Origin: CAJXMH01 sp040220135
Lineage (GTDB): Bacteria; Bacteroidota; Bacteroidia; Flavobacteriales_E; Vicingaceae
DNA length: 64,000 bases
Assembly: GCA_040220135.1 (NCBI GenBank)
Contig: JAVJTT010000021.1
Coordinates: 1 to 64,000, forward strand
Reading direction: 5' to 3'
Position numbers and translations under genes: made by a program
The notes under the pieces: model-generated
What the model was told of the DNA's origin: nothing
The model's input: only the letters and a program-made list of their open reading frames with translations
Database searches by the model: none
In this document: positions 24,277 through 33,033 of the stretch, in pieces
How the letters are laid out: each line of letters begins with the position of its first letter
Numbering within the stretch: position 1 is the first letter of the stretch

Positions 24277-25287
24277 TTAGCCATTCACTTGATCAAAAAT
24301 ACTTTGGAGATAGTTCTTTCTAGATTCAGTATTCAAATTTTTAAGAGATAGGTTATCAGTTAGTTGAACTTTCTCATACAAACCAAAAGAAGAGAAGGTC
24401 TTAAAAATTAAGGGCAGGATGTCAACCAACACAAATAGACTGATCAATAACCATTGAGTAAGCGAAACGATGCTGTTTTTTTCTTTAATCTGCTCTAATG
24501 CCAATTCCCGCTGTAGGTAATCTGCTGATAGAGTAAAAGCTTTTGATATACTATCGCTTTTAAGTTGAAGCAGCTTGTTTTCTGCTCTTAATTCTTGCTT
24601 CCTTTTTTGGTATTCGATCTGACTTAATTCTAATTCAGTTTGTAGCAAATTAAGCTGAGCCATTTTCTGTTCGGCTGCCGGTCCTTTTCCATATAATCCT
24701 GTAGTTACCTTATTCCCTTTGGCATTTTCGAGAACTTCTCCATCAATTTCTTTTTCCACTACTTTGGCTTGCTCATTTCGCGCTTCTAACTTGGCTTGAT
24801 AAGCACTGTCGTAAAGGGCAATTTGTGCATCATTTTCCTGAATAAGGCTGTTGTACTCGGCTTGAATCATTGCCCTTTGCTCTATTTGATTCTGTCTCAA
24901 TTGGTCTTCAATGCTACCATTGAAATAAAACATCACCAAAGGATGAGAGATCACTATTCCTAACAAAAAAGCAAAACCAAAACGCAAGTAAAAGACTGGA
25001 TTCTTTAGCTCTTCTTTTTGATGGGGTCTTTTTTGATGCGTGGAAACAATGAAGCGATCAAAAGCAAAAATGATTAAGCCCCAAAGTAGTCCACCGCTAA
25101 GGTACAGCCATGGTTTGCTTTCCATTGAATCAAGTGTAGATAGGGCAAAAGACATGGAGACAAATCCAAGAATGGCCGGGATAAGTACTAAAGTACCAAA
25201 GCCTTGGTGCTTGATTTGTTCTCTTTTGGAGCAGTGTTTCAGGAGATGAGGGTCGCTTCCTGCACACCAGACAAAAAAATTGTTCAT
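24277..25287 (-). CDS. DUF4407 membrane protein
   Basis: A 336-aa protein starting at ATG 25287 (MNNFFVWCAGSDPHLL), the usual family opening. There are membrane segments at about 35-55, 60-80, 95-115 and near 285, with the DUF4407 motif GLLWGLIIFAFDRFIV. Between the third and fourth helices lies a long periplasmic coiled coil (about 125-275). The function of the family is unknown. A short dyad TGTTAAA/TTTAACA follows the stop codon and may end the transcript. Confidence 0.85.
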   Translation of the reverse strand: MNNFFVWCAGSDPHLLKHCSKREQIKHQGFGTLVLIPAILGFVSMSFALSTLDSMESKPWLYLSGGLLWGLIIFAFDRFIVSTHQKRPHQKEELKNPVFYLRFGFAFLLGIVISHPLVMFYFNGSIEDQLRQNQIEQRAMIQAEYNSLIQENDAQIALYDSAYQAKLEARNEQAKVVEKEIDGEVLENAKGNKVTTGLYGKGPAAEQKMAQLNLLQTELELSQIEYQKRKQELRAENKLLQLKSDSISKAFTLSADYLQRELALEQIKEKNSIVSLTQWLLISLFVLVDILPLIFKTFSSFGLYEKVQLTDNLSLKNLNTESRKNYLQSIFDQVNG

Positions 25288-25417
25288 CGCTAATGGTTTA
25301 GATGAAATCCGGTTAAACAAAAAATACCCTCCGCTACTAAATTAATCAGCTTTTCAACTAATTTGTTTTTCTTATGATTGTCGGTAAGATAGAAGGATGA
25401 ATGAATCGTAGTCTAAA

Positions 25418-26287
25418 TTAGACTAGCACTTTTAAGGAGCTAGGATTGACTCGAATGATTAGTTCTGTTTGCGACTTTCTTGGCTCGCCATCCATATGAA
25501 AATGCTCAGGATTCAAGACCCTAATTTCTTTGGCTTGTATTACTCGGTAGTATTTTGACCGTTCGATTTGCTTGCTAAACAATTTGAAGATAATGTCAGG
25601 TACAAAATGTGAAGGAAAATGCTCTAAGATGCACACGTTTAGCATGCCATCTGAAATAGATGCGGAGGGAGCGATCCAGGCGTTGTTTCCATATTGTCCG
25701 GCATTGGCAAAATTGATCAGAAAGGCACGAGTTTCCATTTTCTCACCGTCTATTTCCAATTGATACGTTTTCGGCTTAAAAGTGAAAAACTCATGGGTGC
25801 TGACTTGCATGTAGGAAAGAAAGCCCCTTCGACCAAAGTCAGCAAACTTCCATCCGACGTGTGCATCAAATCCCAAGCCTGCAGTAGCCAGAAAGGGTTC
25901 GCCATTGATGTTCGCCGTGTCAATAGTTTGGCTTTGAAAATTATTAATTCGTTGAATAGCGGATCGACTACGCATTGGAATACCCATATGTCGCGCAAAA
26001 CCATTTCCGGAACCTGAAGGGATAATGCCTAAGGCCACTGAAGTTCCAATTAGTGCTTTTCCTACTTCATTTACCGAACCATCTCCACCTACTGCAATAA
26101 CGGCTTCAACGCCTTGGTCCACTGCTTGTTGGGCCAATTCAGTGGCGTGTGATGGGTGTTTGGTAAAGTGTATGCCGTATTGAAAACTAGGGTCTAATTC
26201 CTCTTTTAAAAGGTCGACTAATTTTACTTTTCGGTTTACCCCAGAGTTGGGGTTAATGATAAACTGAATTTTCTTTGCTCGACTCAC
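25418..26287 (-). CDS. YegS/DgkB-family lipid kinase
   Basis: A 289-aa protein with the diacylglycerol-kinase catalytic domain. It has INPNSG for nucleotide binding, VGGDGSVNEVGKAL, GIIPSGSGNGFARHMGIP and the C-terminal beta sandwich with MLNVCILEHFP and HMDGEP. It uses a GTG start that overlaps the stop of the LTA-synthase-like gene (GTGA). Since LTA synthases release diacylglycerol, a diacylglycerol kinase next door makes biochemical sense. Substrate assignment is inference. Confidence 0.9.
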   Translation of the reverse strand: MSRAKKIQFIINPNSGVNRKVKLVDLLKEELDPSFQYGIHFTKHPSHATELAQQAVDQGVEAVIAVGGDGSVNEVGKALIGTSVALGIIPSGSGNGFARHMGIPMRSRSAIQRINNFQSQTIDTANINGEPFLATAGLGFDAHVGWKFADFGRRGFLSYMQVSTHEFFTFKPKTYQLEIDGEKMETRAFLINFANAGQYGNNAWIAPSASISDGMLNVCILEHFPSHFVPDIIFKLFSKQIERSKYYRVIQAKEIRVLNPEHFHMDGEPRKSQTELIIRVNPSSLKVLV

Positions 26288-28137
26288 GGCAGCAAGTTGT
26301 TTTGTGTCAATCGCTCTGAGTATTGCTGAAGCAAGGCTTTTAACTCATTCTCCATCTGTGATTGCTGCTTTAATTCTTGGTCAATTAAATTGATTTTTAG
26401 ATTCGGATCCTTTTTAAACTGATAAAAGGCAACACTTTTTTCTCCGTCGAAATGAAGCACATATTCGCCACTTACGTATTGATATAGCTCATTGATGTAA
26501 TTCACCACAAAGGGTTTTCGATTTGGGTCGAAAACAGAATTACCAAAGGCTAAAAGTTCGCCCTTCCAATTCAAGAAATCAAGAATAGAAGGGTAAAGGT
26601 CGTTTTGTTGGCTTAGCTCTTGTACCCGTTTTGCTTGGATGTATTGAGGCGCATAAAAGATAATCGGAATACCATACATTCCCAATCGGTTGTTGTAAGA
26701 CTCTCGGTAGCTCTGCGAAGTATGGTCTGCTGTGATCACAAAAAGCGTATTGTCGAACCAGCTTTGTTTTTTCGCCTCTTCAAAAAACTGTTCGAGTGCA
26801 TAATCAGCATAGCGCACACTCTTTAAAATGGGAAGCGGCCCTTCCTTAAATTTGGCTTCGTATTGTGCTGGAACTGTATAGGGATGATGAGAAGATAGGG
26901 TAAAAATGCTAGCAAAAAAGGGTTTTTTACCCCGATTTAAGTCTTCAATGCAAAACTGTAAAAAGGGTTCGTCAAATATGCCCCAATTGCCATCGTAATC
27001 ACCCTTATGCGGGTATTCATTTTTGCCTACATATTCTTTAATTCCCGCTAAGCGAGCAAAGGCATCAAAACCCATGGTGCCGTTTTCACCTCCGTGGTAA
27101 AAAACCGTTCGATAGTCTTTTTGCTGCAGTTGACTGCCCAAACCTTCCAAGCGGTTGCTTCCATACTTTGAACTAATGTAAGAGGTATTCATTAAGGTGG
27201 GAAGACCCGCCAAAATGGAAGGTAATGCTTCAATTGATTTCTTGCCGTTGGCATAGGCCTGATCAAAGACCAAACTCTCCTCCATCAAACGATCGAGAAA
27301 TGGAGTATAACCTTCACCCTGATTGTAACCACCGATGTATTCTTTAGAAAAACTTTCAGCAATAATTAAAACCACATTTAAGGGAGTAAAACTGCTGTCT
27401 GTTTCAATTTTTTGTACCGGACTGTATTTCTCCTCTAGACTCTCTTGAGGAAAGTAATCTCTTTTGATCAACTCTTCTTTAAAAGCCGATTTAATGATGG
27501 TAAATGGAGTATTGAGCACAAGGGCAATGTTTTGGGCTTGTGCGTATTGACCGGCTTGAATTACGTTGAGTGGTTTGTACTGCAAGCCGCCTCTAAACCC
27601 AATGCCATAGAAAACAAAAAGAGGAAGAAAAAAGACTAAATAATTTTTCAAGCTAGGCGCTTGGTAGCTTTCAGGTTCTGTTTTTCGGTAAAGCCATTCA
27701 GAAAAGGCAATTAAAATTCCGGCAATGATAATCACATACCAATAATCAGCGGCAAAGGAGGGAAGCAGGTTCCAAATGTCTGTTTGTATGCCTTCCGTTT
27801 GGAAAAGATCGGCGGTAGTGCGCTTAAAAGTGAATTTGAAATATTCAAAATCAAGGCAGTTGAAAATAATGGCTAAAGTATTGGAAAGGTGAAACAGTAA
27901 CTTTCTCAATTTGCTCTTCGGACGAAAGTCTATCAGCAATAGAATGAAGAAAGGGGCATATAAGATGCAGACAGTCATCCAATCGAAACGCAAGCCTCCC
28001 CAAAGGTGTGTGAGTTTTAATGCACTGAAGTAGGAGAAGTTAAAGGCGTAGAACAAAAGGCGACAAAGACTGAGTAAAATCAGTGCAATGCCCATTTTTG
28101 AAAGCACGTATCGATAATTGGAGAGCAAAGGCCTCAT
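26284..28137 (-). CDS. LTA-synthase-family phosphotransferase
   Basis: A 617-aa protein with five N-terminal membrane helices (about 10-190) and a periplasmic sulfatase-fold domain. Metal and active-site motifs are NVVLIIAESFSKEYIGG, the nucleophile region NGKKSIEALPSILAGLP, YHGGENGTMGFD and FVITADHTSQ. I start it at ATG 28137 because the in-frame codon upstream is TTG. In Gram-negative bacteria relatives move glycerophosphate or phosphoethanolamine onto glycans or lipids. A -7 box ends 6 nt before the start. Confidence 0.9.
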   Translation of the reverse strand: MRPLLSNYRYVLSKMGIALILLSLCRLLFYAFNFSYFSALKLTHLWGGLRFDWMTVCILYAPFFILLLIDFRPKSKLRKLLFHLSNTLAIIFNCLDFEYFKFTFKRTTADLFQTEGIQTDIWNLLPSFAADYWYVIIIAGILIAFSEWLYRKTEPESYQAPSLKNYLVFFLPLFVFYGIGFRGGLQYKPLNVIQAGQYAQAQNIALVLNTPFTIIKSAFKEELIKRDYFPQESLEEKYSPVQKIETDSSFTPLNVVLIIAESFSKEYIGGYNQGEGYTPFLDRLMEESLVFDQAYANGKKSIEALPSILAGLPTLMNTSYISSKYGSNRLEGLGSQLQQKDYRTVFYHGGENGTMGFDAFARLAGIKEYVGKNEYPHKGDYDGNWGIFDEPFLQFCIEDLNRGKKPFFASIFTLSSHHPYTVPAQYEAKFKEGPLPILKSVRYADYALEQFFEEAKKQSWFDNTLFVITADHTSQSYRESYNNRLGMYGIPIIFYAPQYIQAKRVQELSQQNDLYPSILDFLNWKGELLAFGNSVFDPNRKPFVVNYINELYQYVSGEYVLHFDGEKSVAFYQFKKDPNLKINLIDQELKQQSQMENELKALLQQYSERLTQNNLLP

Positions 28138-28143
28138 GGCTTC

Positions 28144-28151
28144 CAAAAGTA
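28144..28151 (-). promoter_or_regulatory. -7 box TACTTTTG close to the start codon
   Basis: TACTTTTG on the minus strand (TAnnTTTG) ends 6 nt before ATG 28137. Transcription would begin at or next to the start codon. Confidence 0.5.
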
Positions 28152-28179
28152 GTGAAGTAGAATGATTCGGAGGTGCGCT

Positions 28180-28341
28180 TTAACTTTCTTTCGCAGACTT
28201 TTTGCTCAGTTTTTCTTTTTGCATTTCCATCAGTCCACAATCGTCACATTTATGCGATTGGCTTTGTTTTACAAAATAACGAATCAAGTAAAATGCGGCC
28301 CCTAAAGCGATTAGTAGTACAATTATTTCTTGCCAATTCAT
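28180..28341 (-). CDS. FeoB-associated Cys-rich-type small membrane protein
   Basis: The frame ATG 28341 to TAA 28180 encodes 53 residues: an N-terminal membrane helix (IIVLLIALGAAFYLI), then a short cytoplasmic part with the pair CDDCG and a Lys-rich tail. This layout matches the small 'FeoB-associated Cys-rich membrane proteins' of Bacteroidota, but no feoA or feoB is in the window. The Cys pair may bind metal. Its size and composition make a real gene likely. Confidence 0.72.
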   Translation of the reverse strand: MNWQEIIVLLIALGAAFYLIRYFVKQSQSHKCDDCGLMEMQKEKLSKKSAKES

Positions 28342-28390
28342 GCTGTTGATAAGTCCAAATATTCAATTTACAAACTTAGGCTTTAAAGCA

Positions 28391-28398
28391 TAAATTTG
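28391..28398 (+). promoter_or_regulatory. -7 box TAAATTTG
   Basis: TAAATTTG matches TAnnTTTG, 27 nt before the E1 start codon. A TTT at 28367-28369 could be the -33 element (21-bp spacing). Confidence 0.5.
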
Positions 28399-28425
28399 GG
28401 CTAAAATCAAGCAATTAGCCTTTCT

Positions 28426-30405
28426 ATGTCATTTCTATACGACCGCAGTCAATTTACTGACCATCAGTTATTAAGCCTTTACCGTAAGATTCTTCTTCCT
28501 CGTATGATCGAAGAGAAGATGTTGGTCTTGCTTCGGCAAGGTAAAATTTCTAAATGGTTTTCGGGAATAGGTCAAGAAGCAATTGCAACGGGAACAACTT
28601 CAGCCATGCAGGCAGATGAGTATATTTTACCCATGCACCGAAACCTCGGGGTGTTTACCGGAAGAGAGGTTCCGCTCGATCGCTTGTTCAAACAATTCCA
28701 AGGCAAGCCAAATGGCTTCACTAAAGGACGCGACCGTTCTTTTCATTTTGGTAGTCCAGAGCATCATATTGTGGGTATGATCTCGCATCTGGGTTCTCAG
28801 TTGGGCATTGCTGATGGTATTGCTTTGGGCAAAAAGCTAAAACAAGAAGGAAAAGTTACTTTGGCCTTCACCGGCGATGGTGCGACCTCACAAGGAGACT
28901 TTCACGAGTCTTTGAATGTGGCTGCGGTTTGGGATTTACCCGTGATCTTTGTAATTGAAAACAACGGTTATGGTTTGTCAACCCCTTCAGCTGAGCAATT
29001 TCGTTGCCAACAGTTTATAGACAAAGGCATTGGTTATGGCATGGAAGCCCATCAAGTGGAAGGCAATAATCTCCTAGAAGTGCATCAAAAAATGTTAGAA
29101 TTAACAGCTTCATTGAGAGAATATCCACGACCTATTCTCTTGGAGTGTATGACTTTCCGCATGCGCGGACATGAAGAAGCTTCCGGGACCAAATATGTTC
29201 CGCAAGAACTGTTCGATGAATGGGAATTAAAAGACCCGGTGGTGAACTATCAGAACTTTCTTTACACCCAGGGAGTGTTGAACGAAGACTTGGAGAAAGA
29301 AATTAGAGCGAATTATAAAAAGGAAATTGAAACAGCATTAGAGGAAGCATACAGCGAAGAAGCAATAAAGCCGAATACCGAAAAGGAGTTGCAAGATGTT
29401 TATGCGCCTTTTCATTTAGAAGAAGTGGAGCCAAGCGACAGCCGCAAAGAAATGCGCCTAATTGATGCTGTAGCAGATGCTCTAGACCTTGCCATGGAGA
29501 AGCACGACAATTTGGTCTTGATGGGGCAAGATATTGCCGAATACGGAGGCGTGTTCAAAGCCACTGAAGGCTTAATTGAAAAGTATGGCAAAGAAAGAGT
29601 GCGCAATACTCCGCTCTGTGAAGCCGCCATAGTAGGAACATCTTTGGGACTTTCCATCAACGGACAAAAAGCCATGATGGAAATGCAGTTTGCTGATTTT
29701 GTAACGGAAGGCTTTAATCAGATTGTGAACAACTTAGCCAAGATTCACTGGCGTTGGGGACAAAATGCCGACGTGGTGGTGCGCATGCCTACCGGAGCGG
29801 GAGTAGCCGCCGGACCTTATCATTCGCAAAGCAATGAGGCTTGGTTTACCCACATTCCCGGCTTAAAAGTGGTTTATCCGTCTAACCCCACCGATGCTAA
29901 AGGCTTGTTGTTAACTGCCTTTGAGGACCCTAACCCGGTGCTGTTCTTTGAACACAAAGCCCTGTACCGTAGCATAAACGAAGAAGTACCAGAAGGCTAT
30001 TACAACCTGCCTTTTGGAAAAGCAAAGCTAGTAAGCGAAGGGGAAGAACTTTCCATCATTACTTACGGCATGGGCGTTCATTGGGCCAAAGAGGTTTGTG
30101 AAGAAATGAAGGTAGAGGCAGACATTCTCGACTTGAGAACTTTAGTGCCATTAGACTGGGAAAGCATTTATGCCTCGGTGAAGAAATGCAGCCGTGTCCT
30201 AGTTTTGCATGAAGACACTTTGTTTGGCGGGATAGGAGGAGAGATTGCCGCTGGCATTAACGAACATTGCTTTGAGTATCTAGATGCGCCTGTAAAGCGC
30301 TTGGCTTCTTTAGATACGGCTGTTCCTTTTACCAAGGAATTGGAAGACAACTTTTTGCCTAAGGCAAGGTTGAAGGAAACGATAGAAAACATGCTGCTTT
30401 ATTAG
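28426..30405 (+). CDS. 2-oxoacid dehydrogenase E1, fused alpha and beta
   Basis: A 659-aa thiamine-diphosphate enzyme that carries both E1 subunits in one chain. Residues about 1-320 are the alpha part with the TPP motif GDGATSQGDFHESLN...ENN. Residues about 340-659 are the beta part (MGQDIAEYGGVFKATEGL, MEMQFADFVTEGFNQI, RMPTGAGVAAGPYHSQSNEA). It decarboxylates pyruvate, branched-chain oxoacids or a similar substrate and passes the acyl group to lipoyl E2. The fused form is common in Bacteroidota. A lipoate ligase gene lies just downstream, on the other strand. Confidence 0.93.
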   Translation: MSFLYDRSQFTDHQLLSLYRKILLPRMIEEKMLVLLRQGKISKWFSGIGQEAIATGTTSAMQADEYILPMHRNLGVFTGREVPLDRLFKQFQGKPNGFTKGRDRSFHFGSPEHHIVGMISHLGSQLGIADGIALGKKLKQEGKVTLAFTGDGATSQGDFHESLNVAAVWDLPVIFVIENNGYGLSTPSAEQFRCQQFIDKGIGYGMEAHQVEGNNLLEVHQKMLELTASLREYPRPILLECMTFRMRGHEEASGTKYVPQELFDEWELKDPVVNYQNFLYTQGVLNEDLEKEIRANYKKEIETALEEAYSEEAIKPNTEKELQDVYAPFHLEEVEPSDSRKEMRLIDAVADALDLAMEKHDNLVLMGQDIAEYGGVFKATEGLIEKYGKERVRNTPLCEAAIVGTSLGLSINGQKAMMEMQFADFVTEGFNQIVNNLAKIHWRWGQNADVVVRMPTGAGVAAGPYHSQSNEAWFTHIPGLKVVYPSNPTDAKGLLLTAFEDPNPVLFFEHKALYRSINEEVPEGYYNLPFGKAKLVSEGEELSIITYGMGVHWAKEVCEEMKVEADILDLRTLVPLDWESIYASVKKCSRVLVLHEDTLFGGIGGEIAAGINEHCFEYLDAPVKRLASLDTAVPFTKELEDNFLPKARLKETIENMLLY

Positions 30406-30420
30406 CGCAAAGGGATAAAG

Positions 30421-30441
30421 CCTAAAGCCTAAAGCCTAAAG
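30421..30441. repeat. Short tandem repeat, three copies of CCTAAAG
   Basis: Three perfect 7-bp copies follow the E1 stop codon, with further degenerate copies (AACTAAAG near 30518). Such runs are common in Bacteroidota intergenic DNA; no function is evident. Confidence 0.8.
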
Positions 30442-30630
30442 CTGAAAGTGGAAGAGAGGAAGAGTTGAAAAGCAGCAATAAAAAAAAGAATGACAAGTAA
30501 AGTGATAAAAGATAAAAACTAAAGTCTTGAGCTTAAAGTTTCTTTCATCCTTATTCCATTTTAATAAATGTGCCTAAAGTATTTAAAGTTAATTGGATTT
30601 ATTTCATCTTTCTGATTTCTTCTTTCAACT

Positions 30631-31611
30631 TTAAAACAAGGCGCTCATTAAATCATCCACTGTCATTTGATGGAAATAAGCGTCAATGTCAATTGAGTTT
30701 AGCTTAGCTTCAATCTTATCGCGGTCGTGTTCCGTGTTTTTTAGTAATTCTTCCACTTCTTTTACATCTTTACTGCCAAAGAAATCGCCAAAGATCTTCG
30801 CTTCTTGAATCACTCCTTTCTTCACATCCAGGTTCATTTCTAAAGTACCGCCTTTGGTTCTTACTCCTTGTTGGAAATTGTAGTTGGGTGAGTGGCCAAA
30901 ATTCCAGTCCCAAGTGGAGTATTTTTCATCTCTGAGTTTTTCGATAGCGGCAATGTCTTCTTTGGTGAATTCATACATGCGGCAATCCTCATGAGTTTCC
31001 ACAATGTGATCCATGATCATTTGAGTAAACTCATCTAAACTGATGTCTTTTTTCAAGTGGTCGGCTACATTGGTCACCCGCTTTGGGATTGATTTTACCG
31101 CTCGGTCTTTGTATTTCAGTGGATTGATCTTCAAAGCTCCGCTCACATCTTTCATCTCTGAAGAGAATAAGATGGTACCGTGGTGCAAGACCTTATTTTT
31201 GAAAACATGTTCGGCATTGCCGGAAAACTTCTTTCCCTCGATGGTTATGTCATTCCGACCTTCAAACTTCGCATCTACACCCAGCTTTTGAAGTACCTCA
31301 ATAATGGGTTTAGTATACCGCTTAAAATCGACTACCTCTGTATTTTCGCCGGTTCGAGTAAAGCTAAAGTTTAGATTTCCTAAGTCGTGGTAAACCGCCC
31401 CACCACCGGAAAGCCGGCGTACTACTTTAATGCCTTTTTCTTTCACATAATCCACATTGATCTCTGCCAAGGTATTCTGGTGTTTGCCCACGATAATGGC
31501 ATTGTCGTTTCGCCATAGCATAAAGCAATCCTCTTTGAGGTGCTTGAAAATGTATTCATCGGTAGCGATATTAAAATACGGATCGGTAGAGTGGTGGTGA
31601 ATGCAAAGCAT
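30631..31611 (-). CDS. lplA: Lipoate-protein ligase
   Basis: A 326-aa enzyme that attaches lipoate to E2 and GcvH domains. The conserved parts are HHHSTDPYFNIATDEY, WRNDNAIIVGKHQN, VVRRLSGGGAVYHDLGNLNF, the lysine site EGKKFSGNAEHVFKNKVLHHGTIL, and the C-terminal accessory domain. I start it at ATG 31611 because the codon starting the longer frame is TTG. A TATTTTTG box ends 15 nt upstream. It fits functionally with the E1 gene next door. Confidence 0.93.
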   Translation of the reverse strand: MLCIHHHSTDPYFNIATDEYIFKHLKEDCFMLWRNDNAIIVGKHQNTLAEINVDYVKEKGIKVVRRLSGGGAVYHDLGNLNFSFTRTGENTEVVDFKRYTKPIIEVLQKLGVDAKFEGRNDITIEGKKFSGNAEHVFKNKVLHHGTILFSSEMKDVSGALKINPLKYKDRAVKSIPKRVTNVADHLKKDISLDEFTQMIMDHIVETHEDCRMYEFTKEDIAAIEKLRDEKYSTWDWNFGHSPNYNFQQGVRTKGGTLEMNLDVKKGVIQEAKIFGDFFGSKDVKEVEELLKNTEHDRDKIEAKLNSIDIDAYFHQMTVDDLMSALF

Positions 31612-31663
31612 AGGTTCAATTTTTGGCAAAAATACGCCTGAAATTAACCGATTGAAAGTGCTT

Positions 31664-32827
31664 TTAGTTCAAACTATCTAAACCAAAATGGCGGGCTACT
31701 TTTAATTCCTCAATGCGGTGCTTGGAATAGTTCTGCAAGAATTGATTGGCGGTGTCTTCCTCTTCCAAATACTTCTGATAATAGCTTAAGGCAATGCTTT
31801 TGTCTTTGTAGTAACGGTCGTAATTACGGGCTAGGTGATAGAGTATTACTTTGTCTTTGCTGCTTTTGTAAGCTATTTGATAAGCCTTTATGGCTTCCGG
31901 AAAGTTTTCTTCTTCCTCATAACTCACCGCTAATTGTAGATAGTAATTTCCCAAGTTTTCAGTCACTCCTAAGTCAATCGCTTTTTCAAGGAATTCAGTC
32001 GCTTTTTCAGTTTCCCCTATTTCTCGATAAGAAAGCCCGAGGTAGTAATGTAAGATCTCTGATTTTTTATCTACTTGAATTACTTTACTCATGAACGAAA
32101 TAGCAGTCTCAAACTTTTTTTGATGAAAAGCAGCAATACCGGCCAACTTAAGGCTCAACAAGGCACTATCCTTTTTTGCAAACAAGCGTTCAGCCACTTC
32201 ACTTACTTCTTGGTACTTTCTCTTTTTGTAGAGTGTTTTTAATTGAGTTTTCAGTAAGTTACTTTGATTCGGGTAGTGCGCTAAATAAACGCTTAACAAA
32301 CTGTCAGCAAGGTCAAACTGCTGAATTTTAAGGTAGAGTTCTGCGAGACTCTCAGCTGAGGCAATGTCTTTTTGATTGAGGTCAAGGGCTTTCCGATAAG
32401 CTGAAATGGCTTTAATGATTTCCAATTGACCTTCATAAATACTAGCTACTTTCCTTTGGTAAAAAGCATTTTCAGGATCTTGAGCCAACATCTCCTGATA
32501 CAACTCCATTGCTTTTGGTAAGTCTCCTATTTTAAGGTAGGTGGCTGCTAAATCATTTTTCAACTTCACATTGGAGCTGTCCTTTTTCAAGGCATTTTCA
32601 TAAATGGTTTTGGCTTCTTCAACTTGACCTAATTGCAAGTATGATTTGGCTAAATACTGACTTTCTGTTTCATTCAAGCTGTCTTTTTCTGATAGTAACT
32701 TAATGACATGCACGAAATCATAGGACTGATAATATTGGCCTAATGAATCAGTTTGTTCATTTTCTTGGGCATGTGCTGAAAGCACAAATAGACTTAGGAA
32801 AAGATAAATGGAAGCGTATCGATTCAT
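31664..32827 (-). CDS. Secreted TPR-repeat protein
   Basis: A 387-aa protein with a signal peptide (1-20, ending AHA) and about nine tetratricopeptide repeats covering the rest, for example ATYLKIGDLPKAMELYQEML and IAFHQ-type repeats near 230. It is probably a periplasmic scaffold. The start overlaps the stop of the small lipoprotein gene by 4 bp, so the two and the patatin gene form one operon. No enzymatic domain is seen. Confidence 0.88.
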   Translation of the reverse strand: MNRYASIYLFLSLFVLSAHAQENEQTDSLGQYYQSYDFVHVIKLLSEKDSLNETESQYLAKSYLQLGQVEEAKTIYENALKKDSSNVKLKNDLAATYLKIGDLPKAMELYQEMLAQDPENAFYQRKVASIYEGQLEIIKAISAYRKALDLNQKDIASAESLAELYLKIQQFDLADSLLSVYLAHYPNQSNLLKTQLKTLYKKRKYQEVSEVAERLFAKKDSALLSLKLAGIAAFHQKKFETAISFMSKVIQVDKKSEILHYYLGLSYREIGETEKATEFLEKAIDLGVTENLGNYYLQLAVSYEEEENFPEAIKAYQIAYKSSKDKVILYHLARNYDRYYKDKSIALSYYQKYLEEEDTANQFLQNYSKHRIEELKVARHFGLDSLN

Positions 32828-33033
32828 AAAGAGTCATTTGTCTCTTGCGTAATACTGTCTCCTTTCAATTTCGCCAATTCCGATCTAACATTTAACAGCT
32901 GAGCTTCGGTTGCGTTTAGTTTTATTTGGAGTTCTTTAAGTTCTTTTTCATGAACCATTTCATTGCAGGGCTTCTGCTGACATGCTGCCAAGCAAAAGAG
33001 GGAAACTATCAAAGGGAGATGTAGTTTTTTCAT
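32824..33033 (-). CDS. Small lipoprotein with coiled coil
   Basis: A 69-aa protein with a signal peptide and lipobox LAAC (Cys18), followed by a short heptad-rich helix (KELKELQIKLNATEAQLLNV). It overlaps both neighbours by 4 bp, which argues strongly that it is translated. The role is unknown; a small anchor for the TPR protein is a possibility only. Confidence 0.8.
   Translation of the reverse strand: MKKLHLPLIVSLFCLAACQQKPCNEMVHEKELKELQIKLNATEAQLLNVRSELAKLKGDSITQETNDSL

Noticed and set aside
30406..30630. Possible small gene or RNA between E1 and lplA
   Set aside because: Only short tandem repeats and AT-rich sequence are visible, with no frame or stable fold.
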